From: Ulva prolifera
Lineage: Eukaryota > Chlorophyta > Ulvophyceae > Ulvales > Ulvaceae
Length of the DNA: 64,000 nt
Direction of reading: 5' to 3'
Assembly (NCBI GenBank): GCA_023078555.1
Contig: CM041201.1
Span: 3,107,713 to 3,171,712, forward strand
Below are positions 49,201 to 60,163 of the stretch, piece after piece; position 1 is the stretch's first letter, and each line of letters opens with the position of its first letter. The notes under the pieces were generated by a model. It was not told the origin of the DNA, searched no databases, and worked only from the letters and a program-made list of their open reading frames with translations. A program made the translations under genes and the position numbers.

Positions 49201-52200
49201 GTTGCCGATGTGCAGCACAAGATGGCGTTTCCGCTGCCGCCGCTGCTGCGCATGCTCACGCCAGGAGTGGAAAGCGTCCGCCGCCTGACGCAGCCGCATG
49301 CGCTGCACCACATGCTTCAGCAGCCGCTGCTCACGTTCGCCCAGTCCGCCCCCTGACACCACGTCGTGCCACGCCCCAAAGGCACCTCGGAGTGTTGGGG
49401 TGAACGCGTTGCGCACGCTCGACGCAAGCCTGGCCACCCGCGCTGAGCGCTCCTCTCTGATATCCGCAACAGCCTCGGTCCACGAGCTAAATGCACGACC
49501 GAGTGTGAGTTGGCTCCATCGAGCGGTCACAGCTTGTAGCTTGCAAAGGCGGTCCTGCCTTGCAGATAGGCACAACTTCCAGGTGTCAAACGCACGCGCG
49601 AGTGTGCTGTGGCTGAGCTTGCCAATGACGCGGTGCAGCTTCGCCTGCTGCTCTGCCCGCTCCGCGTGTGCGTCCTTGAACGCTGCAAAAGCCTGCAGCA
49701 GAGGCCTGCATTGAGCGACTGCAGCAAAGCATGTACCAAGAATCACACCATGGCAAGCAAGTTTTCAAGTTGCCATGCAGAAGCCACACCTCAGCGAGCA
49801 GGCGGTTGCTGGCGCGTGCAAGGCACCGCGCCACCAGCTGCTTGCCCCGGCGCTGACGCTGTGCAGCCTCCCGGAAGCGGAGGAACGCAGCTGAGAGCAG
49901 GCGGCGGTGGAAGCGCGCAGCGGACCGTGCGAGCAGGCGGCGCTCACGAGCGAGTTCCTGCACGTTTGCCCGCCACCCCTGCAGCGCCGCTGCAAGCGCG
50001 CGCTGCTGCATCCGCTGCATCACAGACACCATGAGCACCTTGGACTGGTGGCGCTGCTTGCCACCTGCAAGGACCTTCCACGCCCGCAACGCGACTCGCG
50101 TGAGCCTACGCTCCTGATGAGCCTGTGCAACGAGCTCGCGGCGGCGCATGTGCTGACTCTCAGCCGCATTCGCCTCCCACGTGCGGAATGCAGCCGCCAG
50201 CGCCCGCGCCTGCATGCGCTTTGCTGCCTTCCGAAGCGCCGCTCGCCGCGCAGCAGCCTCGCCCACCGTGCCTTGCCATGTGTGGAGAGCCTGCAGCGAT
50301 GTCACTCCCATTCAGCGACACCGACAACGCCCATACCGCCAGAACAGCACTCTGGCCAGACCTGTGCAGCGATCACACTGCAGACACTATGACATGGACC
50401 GGCCGCAACCTTAGACTTCGCAAGCGCGTGCCGCGTACAAGGCAAGGACCTCACCTGGACAAGGACCAGGTTCTTCATTCGCTTGACAGCCGCCGCCAGC
50501 TTCGCTCGGCGCTCGCGCTTCACTGCCACTCGTTCTATCCACTCTTGCCATGCACGTGCGAGAGTTGCATTTTGCAGTTTCACGCAGACACACTCCAGGC
50601 GCTGGCGGAAATCACGGCGGGCCTGCACAGCCTGCACAAAGCCGCTGAATGCCTGAGCAAGGCGGCGCTGGTACAGGCGCATGATCACCTTGCGGCTACG
50701 AGCTTGCTGCGCCCTGGACTCCTGGACGTCGCTCTTCCATGTAAGGAACGCCTGGGCTTTTGTCCGGTGTATCATCCTGCACAGCAGGCTCAACTCTATC
50801 ATGCGTTTTTCCATTGAAATCTCCTGTCTTAACAGTGATGGACGCCCATTCCTACATGTGCACACTATCTACACAAGGCGTTCCCACTTACAGGCTCGTA
50901 TGCCATCGCTGATGAGAGTCCAATGCCAGCTCATGAGCTGCTCAGCTGCAGAGGGGACCCAGGCAATGGGAAAAATCTGCACCTGTACGCAAACGTGGTT
51001 GCTGTCAGGGTACGCTGCCGTTGAGCCATGGTGATCTTGCGCCACGTCCCAAACGCGGCGGCCAGGAATCGTTGACTCATGTGCTTGTAGCAGCGCTCCA
51101 GGATACGCGTGTTGCGCTTTTGTGTGGCCAGTGACGCCCGCCATGATGCAAACGCGGCCGCGGTCTTGCGGTGTGCAATCCTTGACAGGCATCGTGCCAG
51201 CACCGCGCGGTTCCGCATCGACTGAACGGTCTGGGTGCGCCAGGTGCGAAATGCGGCCGCAGTGGACTGGTTGGCCAGCCGCAGAAGCGCCGCTCTGAGT
51301 TTCTCCCTCCGCTGGTGACGATGCTGCAGAGCAGCTGTCCATGCTTGAAATACAGCAGCAAGCCGTTGCTGCGCGATGCGGGCGCACACGCGCGTGGCAA
51401 CCTCGCGCGCATGCACAAGGTGCTGTGTGTGCCCATGCCACATCCGCAGCCCCACAGAGAGGCGCCGGCGCCTCGTCTTGGCTGCAAGGAGCTCTGCAAA
51501 CTGGCACCTCAGCTCACTGTCCCGCGTGCACTCTACCCAATTTCGGAATGCCTGGCGAAGTGGAGCGAGCCGGATGGACTTCACTGCATGTGCCAGCACT
51601 CCCCTTGCATGCTTCCTTTGCAGGACATGCTCCTGCACAAGGTTTCACTTTTTCAATGTCAAGCTGGTCCGTATGATGACTCCAGAACAGCCACAGATCT
51701 AATGACATGTGCCCATACCTTGTCGGTACGCACATCAATGACACCAAGGACCACACAGCATGCCGATGACAGTGGTACACATGGAAATGTCGGTTCGCGT
51801 TCAGCTCTGCCTTCGCTCGCTCGCACACACGGACACACACACAGGCTGGGACCTCGAAGTGCACACCCGCCAACCCAAAAACGAAGCACATGTCTGGCGA
51901 TGCATCAACTTGCGGACTGCCATCTCTGCTTTGGCACGGGCCGCCCGTAGCTCCAGAGCAGACTCACGCCAGGAATTCCAAGCCCTCAGCAGCTGTGCCT
52001 GCAGAAGACGGCGCCCAAAGGCTTTCAGCTTGCGGTTCCTCGCCTGCACTCTGAGCTGGCGGAAGGTGACCCCCCGCCATGTTGCCATTGCTTCCCGCAG
52101 GATGATGGCATCATTGCGTGAAGTCAGAGCTTTTACACCCCAATCAAGCATCCGTGCTGCCCGTTGTTCATGTGCGTCAATAGCACTCTGCTTGGCCTTC

Positions 52201-53828
52201 AGCTGCTGTAGCATATCTTCGCGCAAAGCGGAAACTATGAGCTGGGTTTCGGCATCAGATTCGTTCTTCTGCTGCTCCAGTTCTGCAATCTTGGCCTTCA
52301 TCTGCAGGTCAACATTACAGTCACATCTTACAATGTATCATACTACTTGGCTTGAACGACAATATGCATGTTTGAATGACTTGATATAACGGGTCTCTCA
52401 TCCACCAGTACATTGGCATTAGTAATGCGTGGTGCACGCTGATCTCTCGCACATATTCCCTTTGCCGCGAAGAAGTGCTGCTGCACTGAAGATGGTTTGC
52501 TACTGCAACCATGATGCTTACAGCTCAGCAATGCCCCACATGCAGGTACGAAACAAGCCTGACTATAGCTGATGTCAATGATAAGCGGAACTCACAATGT
52601 GGGCATATGACTGCATGCTCCTGCTGTGAGGCATAGCACCATGGACGCCAAGCGTGACAGCGAAAAGACAGTGAAACAACCCTCGTTCGGTGTGCATGAT
52701 TGTATCACGGCCTCCATTCAATCACGTGCAGATGTGCCTTACTGCGCATGTCACCAGCTGATCACGGCATGATGTTCAGGAGGCCGCATTTTATACGCCC
52801 CGGCCAGTGTGATGCATCCATGCTTACGTGTATACTGTGATTAGCAGTAGGTACTACTGTCTTGTATACAGGCCAATGCCATCACTGTGATGAGCCATAT
52901 GCGGTGTACCTGCGATCGTCTTGCAGCTTGACCACATCTGCCTATGAATCGCACCCAGCATTGCGGCAGCGTTGAGAAAGTAGAAGCTACGGCGTGTGCC
53001 CATCGTGCCTGTGCTATGCTATACGCAATGCCCAGGGTATAGCATGAGAGCGTATGGGCAATCCTCTGGCAAGCGGTCCATGCATATCAACTGTCCAGAA
53101 GTGGACATGAGGTATCAAAGTCAATCGCATCGCTGCCACGCTACCTGACATGCTTGCAGCGTCATACACCAACGGGACAACCGTTTCGAAGCCAGCATAT
53201 TCAGCCAGCGTAGTCGCGCCCATACCTGGTTATATGTCAAATTATTTCTGTCAATTTTCACAGATGCCTTCAGCAGCCTTGACTTCAGGACGTCAGGGTA
53301 CGCAATACTTGGATGTGGGCCAGACAGGCTTCTTGGGGTGAGAGTTCCAGTTGGCATGGGGTCATAATGTGCAATTCTGTGGACGTCGACCTCGAGCACA
53401 AATTCCTGCAATCCAAAGGCACTTCTACACTGACTTGCACTGCCATCTCCATCTGATGTAAGTTCAACGTTCGAGATGGCCGTGGAGACACATGCCAGCA
53501 AGGTGTCTCTGCGGTATCAATACATGACCCACACCTCGTTCCTGCGATGCTTAAATGCGCAAAGCTTTCTAGTCCAACATCCTTCAGGGGGCTGCAACAA
53601 TTGCCATTGCTCGTTTGTACCGAAGTTGTGGTTGAAGAGCAACAAGCGTCTGCATTTGCGCTTGTTAGCTTGCAGGAAACGATCTCCTGCCTTCTGTGCG
53701 CGGAAGCCGAAGAACCCATTTGCCGCGTCCTTCAAAACCTCTAGTGCCGCTGCGCTGGCATCTGGGTTTCCTAACGTCAGAAAGAAGCTTCCATCTTCCT
53801 GGTCTGGCTCCACCACGTAAGGCCTGCC
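46222..53828 (-). CDS. SFI1: SFI1-type centrin-binding repeat protein, at least 12 exons
   Basis: Well-supported minus-strand exons: 53828-53535, 53405-53226, 52301-51867, 51632-50983, 50827-50455, 50290-49790, 49692-49147, 49019-48744, 48503-48018, 47736-47579, 47220-46941, 46482-46222. The last ten encode about 1321 residues and all phases close. From 52301 a short coiled coil (AKIAELEQQKNESDAET) leads into about 36 repeats of roughly 33 residues, each ending in an AF-x-x-W-like anchor (AWNSW, AFRNW, AFRTW, AFASW, AFGHW). The 33-residue W-to-W spacing is kept exactly across at least five exon joins, which strongly supports the model. Sfi1 proteins form a long helix that lines up centrins at spindle poles and basal bodies. 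The two upstream exons encode a fascin/beta-trefoil-like piece (FGFRAQKAGDRFLQANKR, then NFGTNEQWQL) and are probably part of the same gene. The end is acidic and Ser/Pro-rich. Confidence 0.85.
47344..47453 (+). mobile_element. 3'-end fragment of the same LINE family, in an SFI1-type gene intron
   Basis: About 110 bp match the last 110 bp of the LINE at 19687-21719 at roughly 80%: GGTACGCGCTCGTGCCCGGC and CTAGTGCCAT, then GTGAGTGGATTT, and the same end, CCTCTGTCATTTGTAA. It is severely 5'-truncated, lies in the intron 47221-47578 and is antisense to the host gene. ATACA occurs at both edges, too short to call a target duplication. Confidence 0.8.
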
Positions 53829-53868
53829 CTGCAGGCAACCTTAGCTTCTGTGCAGGATATCTGTACAC

Positions 53869-55184
53869 ATTCGCACTGGAATCGGCCAAATTGAGCAGTC
53901 GTACCCGATGGAAGAAGTAAACGATTTCTCCTGTCTTCAGATCTGGACTGGTGAGGGCTTCGTCGTGGTATGTGCGATCTGCATACACAGGCGCGGGGTT
54001 CGATGTAATGACAGCAGCGCGCCGGAGCCAGTGGCTACGACCTACAGCGAGCAGACGCTGATAGCTGCAGCTTGCCATGATTCACACCTTGCCTGCGGTT
54101 GGTGGAAAGTGAGCGACCCCTGGCCATGATTCTGGCCGGTGAGCTCTGCGAGCTGTAGTTAACATCGCTGCGCCCACGAGTCGAAGTTTCACGCTGATTG
54201 GGCAATGACGATACATCCGAGCATCCACCTGCTGCCAGCTTAATTCCTGCTAATGCGGGTGGGTACTGCTGCGCTTGTGGCTTTTCCTGCGCTGTGGCAG
54301 GAACGAGGACGCCAGGAGTTAATCGCGGCACGGAGGAAGCAGCTTTGTGCAGGGGCACATGGGCAGCGACTTCTTCTCCATATGATGCATTGCCATCGAG
54401 GGCTGGTGCCGTTCCATGTGTCCCCAAAATTGTCTCTGCCACTACGTCTCCGCTGTGGCTGTGAACGTCTTGGCGGCTGCTGGGAAGCTGTACTCCCCTT
54501 TCAGAAACTGTAACATGATTCAGGCTGATATTTCTGGCGTTGGAGTCTGCAGGTGCGTTCTGATCTGCAGAAGAGCGGTCCGGGCTACTGGTTCTCTGGG
54601 CAGCGGCATACTCATCTCCTAACAAGCTCAGTGGACATGCTGATAGATGTGACATATCTAAGCTGCCTGCTAGGGTCAAATCATGGCGTGTGAAAGCTAT
54701 GCCAACCTGCGACTGCAACTCGGCGCTAGGGACGACCTTCACAGCCAGCACTGGAGGATTCAGAGAAACTGGCGGCCATAATCACAGCTGAACAGTACAT
54801 ATCAACATCTTTGAACATCTTGGATCAGCTTCGCTCGTGTGCTCACGCCATCAGATATATACATCAGGCCGGAATGTCGTGCATGCATGCCATACCTAGA
54901 GGACCTTGACGACGTCGAAAACATGGCATGAGGCGAGGCTCGCTTTCCGCCGGATTCCACTGGCTTGCTTGTTCGTTCTGGATTTGAAAGCAGCGGTCAT
55001 ATGACAAGCGCTGCAGCGCGGCATCAAACTTGCTCGGGGGAAGCACAGTAGTCGCCCCTGATGTGCCGTTCCTGCTGTTCCTGCCGCAGCAAGCGACATT
55101 GACATGCCCCGTTGTCGGTTGCTGTGTGAGGGCGCAAACTTTGTCGTCACATTCGCAAAGATATGTCAAGCATTCCGATAGCAC
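53869..55184 (-). CDS. Candidate 5' exons of the SFI1-type gene (or a separate gene)
   Basis: Three minus-strand blocks look coding. 55184-54888 ends with FDAALQRLSYDRCFQIQN and CFRRRQ before a GTCCTC or GTATGG donor. 54731-54092 is an open, Ser/Ala/Gln-rich, disordered stretch following an acceptor (CCTCCAG). 54078-53869 reads YHDEALTSPDLKTGEIVYFF, HRVRLLNLADSSAN. The last block joins the fascin-like exon at 53828 in phase only through a 40-bp GTGTAC...TGCAG intron (53829-53868), far shorter than others here. A one-base sequencing error or frameshift is an alternative. The order and continuity of these blocks with the SFI1 repeats are inferred, not proven, and the true start is unknown. Confidence 0.4.
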
Positions 55185-55371
55185 AGATGATCGAAACGGT
55201 GGTCGTGTATGCCAACGTGGCCGCTTATGGTGTGACTGGATCTCATGTTGAACAGCTGCTGGTGTTACGTTCTGCGTCGGCTCCTGGATGAAAACTCCTC
55301 ACATAGTAAACACATCGCAAATTGTTCAAAATGATTCACCGGACAGCCACAATGTACTTGCGCTTTTGCAG

Positions 55372-56963
55372 CTGCTTGCTACATGGCCCAGATTCCTGTT
55401 TTGCCGTTTCTTATCCACCACATCGGAGCTGAAGCATCAGCCTATGGTGTCCTACAGACAGTATTTTCGGCAGTTCAGGCTATTGGAGGCCTCGTTTCAG
55501 GTTTGCATCTTCAGCCCTGCATCATGATGCAGATCTGTGTGTCAGGCACCAGCACCTGACATGGGTGAGCACACGAATGAGCAAGAACAAAGCACGTAAA
55601 TTGCTCCAGCTTCAGCAACGCGACTACTCTTCCTTCATGTGACCAAACGCAAAGCACGCATTCGCAAGCAACGTGTATGTGTGCAGGCGTGCTGATGGAT
55701 CAATATGGTGCAAAGGTTGTCCTACTAGCGTCTTTTGCTGCCAGTGCGGCGACATACGGCTTGACAGCATCAGCACAAGACATATCTCTTTTGTACGCAA
55801 GCTCTGTTCCAACATTGTTCCAGCATGCTGTCCTAGCTGTCCGGGTTTGGGTGAGCAATGCTTCCAGCCCCGAGCTCCGAGCGGCGATGCTCGGATACAT
55901 TGGCCTGGCGTACTCTGTTGGGCAAGTCGCTGGCCCATTCATTGGTGGACAAGTGGGCCACTTTGCTGGTCCACGTGGGCCTGCATATCTTGCCATGTGG
56001 GGTTCTTTGCTGAGCGCCTTCACAGTCTTTGCCTTCTTGAAAGGTATCAGCTTCATGTCTGACAATGCCTCTGTGAATCTGCGCATGCATAGTGCAATAA
56101 TACTTGGTAGATTTCTGCCATCAGTGTGACTGACCGCGGGAAGCTCAGTGTTGCTGATATCAGCTGACCCAGCTGCAGGAAACACTAGAAGCAGCTCCGA
56201 AGTGGAAGATGATGATGCGGAGAAAGGGAAGAAAGCAAAGGCGCCCAGCCTAGCAGATTTAATTTCTGTCTGCAAAGTTGAAGGAGTTCCAAGTTTGTTA
56301 TGTGTAAAGTTCTTCGCAGGCCTATCTGGGGAGTTCTTTCAGACTACGCTGCCATTGGCTCTCAAGGATGACTTTCAGCTTTCGCTTACAGAAAGTGGCA
56401 ACGTAATGAGTGCGCTAGGCTTGCTGAGCATGATCGGTGTGAATCTTCTTTGCAGTGCTCTTTGAAATGTGTGCTCTGCAGTGTTGATACTGGACTGTGC
56501 CAATATAGGCGTGTGATTTATTGTGCCAAAAAGGGCTCTCGCTGCAGTACATGGGCTTCTTATCAAGTGGCTAGTCAAGCATTTCTCTGACGCTAAGATT
56601 GTGCTGGGTTCTTGCTGGATCTTGTTGCTGGCATTTGTTGGGCTGGCGCTCCAACACACCTTCTTGCAGTATCTGGCCCTGCTTGTGCCAATCTGTGCCG
56701 CCAACTATGTGTTTTCAACAGTCAACACGGCTCAACTCACCAAGGCAGTCTCGTCCGAGCAGCTTGGCAGTGTTCTCGCTGTGGACATGGCCCTAGGCAG
56801 TTTCACACGCATGATCAGCCCTTTGTTTGGCACGTCCCTTCTGCAAACCCATGGCATAGCAGGCATTGGCGCGTCCAGCAGCAGTTCTGTTGTCATTGCA
56901 CTGCTGTTCATGCACTTCAGTGTAGCTAAGGGGAAAGTGGCAGGCCTACGTAAGGAATCCTGA
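55372..56963 (+). CDS. MFS transporter, SLC22A18/TETRAN-like, 5' end not identified
   Basis: Exons 55372-55500, 55687-56043, 56164-56436 and 56548-56963 join in phase, giving about 391 residues; the first begins at an acceptor with two leftover bases, so an upstream exon is missing from the model. The first exon has QIPVLPFL and AYGVLQTVFSAVQAIGGLVS, and the join to exon 2 completes the MFS motif-A region (GLVSG-VLMDQYGAK). RAAMLGYIGLAYSVGQVAGP is the fifth transmembrane helix signature. A charged cytosolic loop (SSEVEDDDAEKGKKAK) separates the two halves, and four to five more helices follow. Substrate cannot be inferred; relatives export organic cations or drugs. TGTAA occurs twice after the stop (57019-57023 and 57026-57030). 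The start region is head-to-head with the SFI1-type gene. Confidence 0.85.
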
Positions 56964-57030
56964 CAATCGCTTGCAGTTGCATTGGTGATCGTGATGCCAT
57001 GCCCCTGCGTCCACGAAGTGTAAGGTGTAA

Positions 57031-57972
57031 GAACCCTGTCGCATTGTGTCGAGGACTGCTGTGGATGCTCTTGGGGACACATTGCGCCGCAGACCATGGA
57101 TGCAATGGTACCCATGCTCCAATCAATGTGAGCTACAGTGCATATTGCAATTGTCAGCTCGCGTTTTTTGGGGCTGGCTTGAATTGTCCAATAGCCCGGA
57201 TACTCATGCAGACAGGGCCCTTAATCGTGACCTCCTAGTACCTGCACAAGACAGTTTTAAACCTACAACACTCTTACTACTGCTGTGTTCTTGTTGTCAT
57301 GTAATCACCGGGACTCCATGCAATGCCCTGTCATGTTTAAGTCAATCAGCCCCTGTAGCCTGTCAAAACCTCATAGTGTGACAGACGTGCGTCAGGTAGC
57401 TACCCGAGCATGTACCGTTCGAGATCCACGTCGCAAGTTACGCAGCACTGTGTTCAATTCAATAGGCTAAGGTTGCCGTACACAGCTCAACCATTGCCCG
57501 ACAGACCACTGTCCAGAGCATGCCAGAACAAATCAATGGCATAATTCATATGAATAGTGCGGATGAGCAGTGTAGCGGTGGCGAGCAATGCGATCTGATC
57601 ATCACGTATTTGCGCTGGCATGCACATCTTTCACGCAGGCAGTATACATATGAACCTACGTAGGCCAGAAAAGACAAGTGTCTAGCGGTGTCCGGGCTCT
57701 GGCGCGTACGAAACAGCCACATCCCATTTCGAAAACTGCCGAAGCTCCGTGGAGCATGCGTGAGGGGAAGTACGAAGCCAGTTTAAGGTCTACGTCACCG
57801 GGAGCCGAGTCGGGGTGCCTGAGCGTGACCTCGTGCAAAGAGTTGTATAGATTGACATTGCTCTGGAGCATTTGCCGAACTACAGGTGTATTAATCGTAC
57901 GAAAGGCCGGCTCGAGCACAGCAAGTTGTTCTGCAGCTAGTTCCATATTCGGCCTTGAACACGTGTTCGACG
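57031..57972. other. Intergenic between MFS transporter and DnaJ gene
   Basis: Should contain the promoter of the DnaJ gene. Frames on both strands near 57650-58050 are non-specific. No named element recognised. Confidence 0.5.
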
Positions 57973-59731
57973 ATGGGACTGGACTACTACTCAGTGCTGG
58001 GCTTGGCAAGGTCAGATTCCGCGTCAGATTCCGCACTGGCGTCATGTATTTCAATCAAATGTTCAGCAAGTGTTCTGCTGGTTTCTACAATTCAATGTTT
58101 TCTGCCTCACCGAAGAATTGTTTTGTGACATCCGATGTTGTTTACAGATCAGCCAAGGACATAGATGTAAAGAAGAGGTACGTCATGACACGCGGTGAAC
58201 GGTGTATGCGCATGGAACTGTGCACCATCAAGTGATCTCCATCTTCTGAAATAATTCATGTGCTGGGGTGCAGTTTCCGGACGCTTGCCTTGAAGTATCA
58301 TCCTGCCAAAGATCCGACGCCTGAAGCAGCGATTGAGTTTGGCAGAATCTGCGAAGCTTACGATGTGCTCAGCGACCGTAAGCTCTTCGTAGACTGTTTC
58401 CATCCCTTCTGCTGTGAGTTTTGATGATGTGATGAAATCTGATTGAAGTGCACTCCGTCACTGTGCAGCAGAAAGGAAAGGATTCTACGATTTACATGGA
58501 GAGGAGCTGCTAAAGAATGCTCGGAACGATGCAAACGGTCTTGTGAAAGGTGGAATATACCAATTCAATCCAGGCCGCTGTGATGAGATCTTCTCATCGT
58601 TCTTTGGCACAAATAACCCTTTTGAGGCCCTTGAAGGTGCGGTAGTACTGCCCGCTGCTTCTGCACCTTGACCGCACCTTCTCTTCGCAATAGTGGCCAT
58701 TGATTGTGACCTCACGAACTCCATGTATGAGGCTGCCCCAAACCCATGTCCCTCCTCTACTTGCACTCCGCTGTACTTGCAGACATCTCTACCGTCTTTG
58801 AGGTCATGACATCACAAAAGAAGCTGAATGAGGGAAAGATGCATGTACACCCTATAAAATTGACGCTTGAGGAGATTTTCCATGGCTGCTTGAAGAAAGT
58901 GACGTTTCAGCGGCGCAAGCTCTTGCCAGATGGACATGTGGAGACGGAAGACCGACATCTGGTGATCGATGTGAAATCTGGCCTGCCAGATGGAACTCGA
59001 TTTGTTTTCGAAGGGTGCGGATACCTTTTCGATTCATCATGCCAGGCAAATATTGCTGCGAGCAGGGCACCAATGACAACCTGCACTATTCCAGCAGCCA
59101 CACAGGGTGCTGTTGCAGTTGCTTGGGATGCTGCCTTTTCAAAAAAGGTCATTGCTGGTTGTATTCAAATTTCGATTGTGGTGGCGCATGAGCAAAGGCG
59201 TCCCCTTTTTGGATTACGCAGATCCATGCAGGCTGATGTATGTGTTCGATTTGCAACCCTGGCTGCAGGGAAGGGAACATTGTGCCTGGGAAGTCACCGG
59301 GTCCTGTGGTCTTTGTACTCGAGATCCTCCCACATGAACGCTTCGTACGGAAGGGACAAGACTTGCTACATAAAACAACAGTTCCGTTGGCGGATGCCCT
59401 ACAAGGCTCTGCAATCAATGTCAAGCTTCTCAATGGTTGTCTCGCAACTGTGCCCGTTGACAAGATCATCACTCCTGGGTACAAGGTGACCATTCCTGAA
59501 AAAGGGCTGCCGATACCTGGATCAACATCAAAGTGTGGAAGTCTAATCCTGGAAGTGGGCGTCCTGTTTCCCAAGGTGTTGTCGGAGGCTCAGAAGATGT
59601 TGCTGCGTGCTGCGTTCTACTTGCCAGCGGACTTGGAAGAATGTGACGCTGTTCAGGCTTTCCAGCAGGCTTTCGAACACCCGGTCAAAGGCTGGCAATC
59701 TTGTGTTGCACCAGACGCGAGAGCTGCCTGA
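57973..59731 (+). CDS. DnaJ-domain protein, DNAJB13 (radial spoke RSP16)-like, 6 exons
   Basis: Exons 57973-58010, 58148-58177, 58274-58377, 58469-58636, 58783-59014 and 59269-59731 join in phase to 344 residues. The J domain starts at the first codon (MGLDYYSVLGLARSAKDIDV) and reads LALKYHPAKDP where canonical J proteins have HPD: the loop is HPA, so Hsp70 stimulation is probably lost. That change is a known trait of DNAJB13, the radial-spoke co-chaperone of motile cilia. YDVLSDPERKGFYD follows. Residues 150-344 are the type II J-protein C-terminal substrate domains (IKLTLEEIFHGCLKKVTFQR, VIDVKSGLPDGTRFVFEGEG, then VPLADALQGSAINVKLLNG and VTIPEKGLPIPGS). There is no Cys-rich zinc domain. TGTAA lies at 59804-59808, 73 bases after the stop. 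The next gene downstream is also flagellar. Confidence 0.9.
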
Positions 59732-60163
59732 TCTGGCTACAGGCTACATGGTGTACCAGGCTGAATCATGCAAAGCATCCATCGTACATGGGCCTATGCA
59801 ATCTTGTAATCGCTGTACAGCATATGGACGCATCTGAAGTATACTCCTGTTCTAGGTGGATCTGTCAATAGTGGAGCACTGCCTTTTGGCCTGGGCTGGA
59901 ACATCAGCTGGCCAGCGTGCCTTTGGACCAGCACACTCGTGGACACGCAACCCTTATCGCGCACGGTAGCGTTTACTTGTGGTATAAGTGCAACGTTGCT
60001 TGCCATTCACTGGCGTGATCTTGTACGTTGGAACTCTCACAGGTTAGCAAGACATGCGGCAGCTTCACGGCCGTGGACGTGAATGAATGCTCACGCATGC
60101 ACAAATGGTGTGGTATTGAGCCAGCAAACGGAGCTTGCGTGATTGAAAGTAAAATAGACAAGC

